Shown: piece by piece, positions 59,659 to 64,000 of the stretch | Layout: each line of letters opens with the position of its first letter | Numbering within the stretch: the stretch's first letter is position 1 | The notes under the pieces: model-generated | The model's database searches: none | What the model saw: the letters and a program-made list of their open reading frames with translations, nothing else | Told to the model about the DNA's origin: nothing | Made by a program: the position numbers and the translations under genes | Assembly: GCA_902761225.1 (NCBI GenBank) | Contig: CACWJQ010000006.1 | Span: forward strand, 1-64,000 | DNA: 64,000 nt | Direction of reading: 5' to 3' | Source of the DNA: an uncultured Lachnospiraceae bacterium | GTDB lineage: Bacteria > Bacillota > Clostridia > Lachnospirales > Lachnospiraceae

Positions 59659-61032
59659 TTAAAAGGGAAATCCCTTTCTTCCGCCGAAGCCGCCCATTCC
59701 CGGGAACATGCCGCGGCCCTTTTTGCCCATGCCGCCCATCTGCTTCATCATCTTCTGGCTCTGTTCGAACTGCTTGATGAATCTGTTGACATCGGCTATA
59801 TCAAGTCCCGCTCCCTTGGCAATCCTGAACTTTCTCCTGGGATTGAGTATCTTGGGATTGGTCCTCTCCTCAGGAGTCATGGAAAGGATTATCGCTTCGG
59901 TCTGCTTAAGCTTCTTCTCATCCACAGCGCCTTCCAGCTCTGCCGCATTGATCCCCATTCCGGGGAGCATGGAAAGGATTGAAGCAAGGCCTCCCATATT
60001 TTTCATCTGCTTCATGCTCTCGAGGTAATCGTTGAAATCGAACTTACCCTTCTGCATGCGGTTCATCATTCCGCGGCTTTCCTCTTCCGTAGTGGTGACG
60101 GAAGCCTGTGCCTTCTCGATAAGGCTGAGCACATCACCCATACCGAGTATCCTGGAAGCCATACGGTCCGGATAGAACTGCTCGAGATCGGTGAGCTTTT
60201 CTCCCATTCCCACATAGAGTATGGGCTTTCCGGTAACGGACTTTATGGAAAGAGCGGCACCGCCTCTGGTATCACCGTCCAGCTTGGAAAGGATCACGCC
60301 GTCGACGCCTATCTCCTCATCGAACTTCTGGGCTACATTTACCGCATCCTGACCGGTCATTGCATCGACTACCAGGATGGTCTGAAATACGTCCGTCTTC
60401 TCCTTGATCTCCTTAAGCTCATTCATGAGCTCCTCGTCCACATGGAGACGTCCGGCAGTATCGAGGATAACTACGTTATAGTTCTCTTTTCTTGCCTTCT
60501 CAAGGGCATTTACAGCGATAACCGGAGGCTTGACGGTATTGCCCATCTCGAAGACATCAACACCGACCTTCTGCCCGTTAACCTTCAGCTGTTCTATAGC
60601 TGCAGGTCTGTAGATATCGCAGGCAACAAGAAGTGACTTCTTGCCCTTTTTAATGAACTGTCCTGCCATCTTGGCGGATGCCGTGGTTTTACCTGCACCC
60701 TGAAGACCTACCATCATTATGACGGTAATGTCCTTGCCGGGGCGGAAGGCAACTTCCGTTGTCTCGCTTCCCATCAGGCTTGTGAGTTCATCGTTAACTA
60801 TCTTAATGACTGTCTGGGAAGGATTGAGACCGTTCAGCACATCGGATCCTATACACTTCTCTTCAACAGTCTTTACGAAGCTCTTAACAACCTTGAAGTT
60901 AACATCGGCCTCAAGAAGGGCCATCTTAACTTCCTTCATCGCCTCCTTAACGTCGGCGTCTGTCAGTTTTCCCTTGCTGCGGAGATTCTTAAAAGCGTTC
61001 TGCAGTTTTTCACTTAATCCTTCAAAAGCCAT
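59659..61032 (-). CDS. ffh: Signal recognition particle protein Ffh (SRP54)
   Basis: A 457-residue GTPase binding SRP RNA and signal sequences. NG domain: GLQGAGKTTASAKMA, DTAGRLHVDEELM, LSKLDGDTRGGAALS. The M domain is methionine-rich with repeats of GG and MPGMG type near the C terminus. Its start overlaps the ylxM stop by one base. No SRP RNA gene was seen in the window. Confidence 0.97.
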   Translation of the reverse strand: MAFEGLSEKLQNAFKNLRSKGKLTDADVKEAMKEVKMALLEADVNFKVVKSFVKTVEEKCIGSDVLNGLNPSQTVIKIVNDELTSLMGSETTEVAFRPGKDITVIMMVGLQGAGKTTASAKMAGQFIKKGKKSLLVACDIYRPAAIEQLKVNGQKVGVDVFEMGNTVKPPVIAVNALEKARKENYNVVILDTAGRLHVDEELMNELKEIKEKTDVFQTILVVDAMTGQDAVNVAQKFDEEIGVDGVILSKLDGDTRGGAALSIKSVTGKPILYVGMGEKLTDLEQFYPDRMASRILGMGDVLSLIEKAQASVTTTEEESRGMMNRMQKGKFDFNDYLESMKQMKNMGGLASILSMLPGMGINAAELEGAVDEKKLKQTEAIILSMTPEERTNPKILNPRRKFRIAKGAGLDIADVNRFIKQFEQSQKMMKQMGGMGKKGRGMFPGMGGFGGRKGFPF

Positions 61033-61370
61033 TAAAGCTCTCCCAGTACATTCTCTGCTATCCTGGAAATATCATCCAGTCTGCTCTCTGCATCGCCATC
61101 CGACGTTGCAAGCTTCTCTATCTCTGTAACCTCACCCTTTATCTTGAGAAACCTCTCCACAAGGTGAAGCTTTGATTCGTAATCATTAAGTGCCTTCTCG
61201 CATTTCTTAAGGACATCATGTACAGCCTGTCTCGATATCCCTTCGCTTTCAGCAATCTCGCCCAGTGACAGGTCCTCGAACATGGAGGCTTCATATATCC
61301 TTCTTCTGTGTTCGTTCAGCAGTTCGCCGTAGAAATCGTACAGAAGAGATTGTTCAAGGATCTTATTCAT
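61032..61370 (-). CDS. ylxM: YlxM-family SRP-associated HTH protein
   Basis: A 112-residue protein with a sigma-70 region-4-like helix-turn-helix (LSLGEIAESEGISRQAVHDV) and a C-terminal helix. YlxM stimulates or associates with the SRP pathway in Gram-positive bacteria and is normally encoded with ffh, as here. The TTG/ATG choice is clear: ATG 61370 with AGGAAGG upstream. Confidence 0.94.
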   Translation of the reverse strand: MNKILEQSLLYDFYGELLNEHRRRIYEASMFEDLSLGEIAESEGISRQAVHDVLKKCEKALNDYESKLHLVERFLKIKGEVTEIEKLATSDGDAESRLDDISRIAENVLGEL

Positions 61371-61408
61371 ATTCCTTCCTCAAACATGTGATCAAACGCA
61401 CCTTGCCC

Positions 61409-61437
61409 ATAATATCCCATACAAAAACGGGTGTCAA
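61409..61437 (-). promoter_or_regulatory. Promoter of ylxM-ffh, embedded in the fprA terminator
   Basis: Minus strand TTGACA (61437-61432), exact 17-base spacer, TATTAT (61414-61409). The -35 lies in the 3' arm of the terminator stem of fprA. Confidence 0.85.
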
Positions 61438-61458
61438 GCATTTTTTCTTGACACCCGT
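61427..61458 (-). terminator. Terminator after fprA
   Basis: A perfect 12-bp stem ACGGGTGTCAAG/CTTGACACCCGT (61427-61438 with 61447-61458), 8-base loop, then TTTT on the minus strand. It begins 5 bases past the fprA stop. Confidence 0.92.
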
Positions 61459-61463
61459 AAAGA

Positions 61464-62642
61464 TCATTCAGCATCCCTGCTCTTCATCTCCTCCGCAAGA
61501 GCTCTGAAGGCTTCGTCATCGGAAGGCTTCCTCGTCCCCTTAAGGGAGATCATGGTCTCTGCTATGGTCATATTCTTCATGGCCTCGAAATATTCCTTCA
61601 TCTTCCTGCCGGCTGTGGGAGCCCATGACCCATTCTCTATTATACCCACCTTCCTGTTCTGGAAATTCTTGATCTTAAGGTGGTGCAGCAGATCGTTCAT
61701 GGGAGGGAATATCTCTCCATCGTACGTACATGCGGAGACTATCATCCTGTCATACATAAATGCCTGTTCAACCGCTTCGGACACATCCTCTTCGGTAAGG
61801 TCCACGGTAATGACCGTCTCCCCCATCTGCCTTAGCTCTTCAGCGAACCTAAGCACAGCCTCCGCGGTATTTCCGTGTATTGATGCATAAGGCATGAAGA
61901 TGCCCTTTTTATCAGGTTCGTAGCTGCTCCAGGTGTTGTACTTATCGATGACAAACGATATATCATCCTTATGAACCGGACCGTGAAGAGGAGCAATGGT
62001 CTTTATATCGAGAGTCAGTGCCTTCTTAAGAAGTGCCTGGACCTGTGCTCCGTATTTTCCGACGATGTTGAAATAGTAGTGACCCGCATCTTCTATCCAT
62101 TCCTCATTGTTCTCAAGCGCTCCGAATGTACCGAAGCCGTCAGCGGAAAAGAGAACCTTCTCCGTCTGCTCATAAGTCACCATAACCTCGGGCCAGTGAA
62201 CCATGGGAGCCATGAAGAACTGAAGGGTATGTCTGCCGAGCAAAAGAGTCTCTCCCTCCTTTACAGCCCTGAATCTTCCGGACAGATCCATATCAAAATA
62301 CTTCGGAAGCATCTGCTGTGTCTGCATACTTCCAACAAGGATCATATCAGGATACATCTCAGCAAGCTTTCCTACATTTGCCGCATGGTCAGGCTCCATA
62401 TGCTGGACGATCAGGTAAGAAGGTTTCTTATCTCCCAGTACCTTCTGCAGATTCTCAAAGAAGCTGTCCGTTCCTCTCTTATCAACAGTATCCATTACCG
62501 CGATACTTTCATCCAGTATCACATATGAATTATATGAGATCCCCCTGACGGGATACTGGCTTTCAAATATCTCAAGTCCTGCATCATCTGCACCGACCCA
62601 CACAATATCATCAGATACCTTAACTCTTTCAGTAAAATCCAT
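61464..62642 (-). CDS. fprA: FprA-family A-type flavodiiron protein
   Basis: A 392-residue flavodiiron protein that reduces oxygen (or NO) to water in anaerobes. The diiron ligands are in HMEPDHAANV, the later MVHWPEVMVTYE, SADGFGTFG and PLHGPVHKDD; the C-terminal flavodoxin domain starts at FMPYASIHGNTAEAV. ATG 62642 has GAGG at good spacing. Next to the AEC transporter gene but with a 99-base gap and its own terminator. The family gives oxygen tolerance, consistent with the anaerobic lifestyle implied elsewhere. Confidence 0.94.
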   Translation of the reverse strand: MDFTERVKVSDDIVWVGADDAGLEIFESQYPVRGISYNSYVILDESIAVMDTVDKRGTDSFFENLQKVLGDKKPSYLIVQHMEPDHAANVGKLAEMYPDMILVGSMQTQQMLPKYFDMDLSGRFRAVKEGETLLLGRHTLQFFMAPMVHWPEVMVTYEQTEKVLFSADGFGTFGALENNEEWIEDAGHYYFNIVGKYGAQVQALLKKALTLDIKTIAPLHGPVHKDDISFVIDKYNTWSSYEPDKKGIFMPYASIHGNTAEAVLRFAEELRQMGETVITVDLTEEDVSEAVEQAFMYDRMIVSACTYDGEIFPPMNDLLHHLKIKNFQNRKVGIIENGSWAPTAGRKMKEYFEAMKNMTIAETMISLKGTRKPSDDEAFRALAEEMKSRDAE

Positions 62643-62741
62643 GATATACCTCACTTTCAATAAATCTTCCGGACCAGTCCATGATACTGCCATGCAGCAG
62701 ATCTGCAGGCAGCGGATGCCCCGGGGAATCTGTCATAAATA

Positions 62742-63680
62742 TCATATGAGCGACATAAGCACCGTTATCGAGATAAAAGAAAATACAGTTGTGACAATGA
62801 TCCCTTTTGAAAGCACATCTGTGCGTTCTCCTGTCTTCTCCGCCTGTATCATCGGCAGATTGCCAACAGGAACGGCACACATAAGACAGAAGGTTCTGAT
62901 CATCTCTTCCTGAACATGCAACGCTCCAAGCAGGATGACAACCGACACAGGTACCGCAACGTGCCTTATCAGGATAAATATCCACAGTTTCAGATCCCTG
63001 ACAGCCTCAAAGAATCTGCTCCTGCCCACGGCTGCCCCAAGCAGTATCATCGACAGGAATACTGTAGGATTGCCTATGTACTGTATGGTATTTACCACTA
63101 CATCCGGAAGCTTAAGATCAAACCAGAATATGACAAGCGCAAATAATGACATCAGCACACCGGGACTGAATACCTTCTTCAGATTCATCTTCTCTTTACC
63201 GGAAGAAAGAGCCACAACCCCGTGTGTATAGAAGAGCAGGCAATAGAACACGTTGCAGATTATCACATACAGCATACAGTTTTCCGGGAGGATAGCCCTT
63301 GCAACAGGTATCCCCAGGAATCCTACATTACCGTATATGCTCATAAGAGTATAGAATTTTCTCTCATCCTTCGGGATCCGTATGATATGCGGAAGCGCAT
63401 ATCCCAGGATTATAAAGAAAAAATATACCGCAGCACTGATCCATACTCCCTTCAGGAAATCCTCATGGGTAACGGAGATATTGCCTGATACGATGGATGA
63501 GACGATCAGTGCGGGATTGCATATATCAACAACTATACGCGACAAAAAAGGGGTGGACTTATCATTAAGTACATCCCTCTTCTGGAGCCAGATCCCTATC
63601 CCCACAAGGATAGCGATCACAGACATCTGTTTTAAAACTATCAGTCCACCCAATTTCTTATCCAGGCCGCCCTTGATCAC
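62742..63680 (-). CDS. AEC-family (auxin efflux carrier-like) transporter
   Basis: About 312 residues with ten hydrophobic segments. Family marks are SRIVVDICNPALIVSSI, MSIYGNVGFLGIPVARAI, IQYIGNPTVFLSMILLG and CAVPVGNLPMIQAEK. Bacterial AEC proteins carry malate, malonate or other small organic acids; the substrate is unknown. The GTG at 63680 overlaps a TGA in another frame of the upstream gene; Met19 at 63626 is an alternative start. Confidence 0.88.
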   Translation of the reverse strand: MIKGGLDKKLGGLIVLKQMSVIAILVGIGIWLQKRDVLNDKSTPFLSRIVVDICNPALIVSSIVSGNISVTHEDFLKGVWISAAVYFFFIILGYALPHIIRIPKDERKFYTLMSIYGNVGFLGIPVARAILPENCMLYVIICNVFYCLLFYTHGVVALSSGKEKMNLKKVFSPGVLMSLFALVIFWFDLKLPDVVVNTIQYIGNPTVFLSMILLGAAVGRSRFFEAVRDLKLWIFILIRHVAVPVSVVILLGALHVQEEMIRTFCLMCAVPVGNLPMIQAEKTGERTDVLSKGIIVTTVFSFISITVLMSLI

Positions 63681-63699
63681 ATTTCATCTATCAGGGCCG

Positions 63700-64000
63700 T
63701 TATCTGTTCATTGGCATATTCGGCAAGATACTCACAGTTCCGTCAGACCACGCCCCGTAGCATCCAAGCCCGGCATAGATGATCACATTGCCCTCGATAT
63801 ACATCATGCTCTTTATCTGGGCATCACATACGTCTTTCTCAAAGCCGACAATATGCTGATCATCCGATTCGCTGATACTGTACAAATGTTCAGGCAGCTC
63901 ATCAAAAGCTTCTCTTGCCTGTGCATCATTATCAAAGATATAAAACGATATTCCTTCTTTGATATCCGAATCACCGCGTGCGCTTAAAAGAAGACAATCC
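63700..64000 (-). CDS. Unrecognised protein, C-terminal part (cut by window edge, probable frameshift at the end)
   Basis: The last 100 residues are in the window, including FYIFDNDAQAREAFDELPEHLYS and a YGAWSDG stretch. In this frame the gene ends at 63700. About 40 bases earlier another frame opens that reads CEYLAEYANEQITALIDEM and stops at 63677, overlapping the GTG start of the AEC gene (GTGA). That second tail looks protein-like, so a one-base indel at about 63738-63745, in the genome or the assembly, is suspected. The family is not recognised. Confidence 0.5.
   Translation of the reverse strand, partial: DCLLLSARGDSDIKEGISFYIFDNDAQAREAFDELPEHLYSISESDDQHIVGFEKDVCDAQIKSMMYIEGNVIIYAGLGCYGAWSDGTVSILPNMPMNR

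Overview
The window looks like a stretch of a Lachnospiraceae-type (Bacillota, Clostridia) chromosome. The evidence is the gene order: radC-mreB-mreC-mreD-PBP2-minC-rodA-mgsA, ylxM-ffh-rpsP-khpA-rimM-trmD-rplS-lepB-rbgA-rnhB followed by a FliK-like/FlhB-like pair and yraN, plus sepF, the anaerobic NrdD/NrdG reductase, a long-form PRPP synthetase and a flavodiiron protein of strict anaerobes. Genus is not decided; a Butyrivibrio-like relative is a guess. All 63 genes I can support lie on the minus strand, so transcription runs from position 64000 down to 1. No tRNA, rRNA, CRISPR array, insertion sequence or prophage gene was seen, and no gap between genes exceeds about 215 bases.

In transcription order: at the right edge is the 3' end of an unrecognised gene (probably frameshifted), then an AEC-family transporter and an FprA flavodiiron protein. 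Next is the translation/secretion block ylxM-ffh-rpsP-khpA-rimM-trmD, then rplS behind an L19-type leader, then two signal peptidases flanking rbgA, rnhB, orphan FliK-like and FlhB-like proteins, yraN, a two-component system and prs. After that come a DUF512 protein, der, plsY, gpsA, a hybrid histidine kinase without an ATPase domain, and a MoxR/VWA pair. A purine/pyrimidine salvage operon headed by tyrS follows (tyrS-PNP-cdd-MTA/SAH deaminase-NCS2 permease), then a membrane-anchored MutS-like ATPase, a tiny membrane protein, a WYL regulator with nrdD-nrdG, dut and degV.

The left third holds miaB, a 182-bp hairpin element, mutS-mutL-miaA-(methionine gamma-lyase-like), then radC and the cell-shape cluster mreBCD-PBP2-minC-rodA-mgsA-dacA. 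Next are a small P-loop protein, an HlyD-like protein with ylmE-sepF, then aroB-lspA-rluD, a cytidylate kinase-like protein and a BlaI/BlaR1 pair whose promoter carries a clear operator palindrome.

Most of the window is housekeeping sequence. The points most worth a second look are: the hybrid kinase that lacks its catalytic domain; TrmD with an extra 177-residue C-terminal region; the membrane-anchored MutS-like ATPase; minC without minD/minE; the hairpin element filling the miaB-mutS gap; a terminator abutting the rimM start; the P-loop/HlyD/YlmE/SepF cluster; and promoters built into the preceding gene's terminator. I found no convincing wholly new multi-gene system. Functions are read from motifs and gene context; no database search was run.
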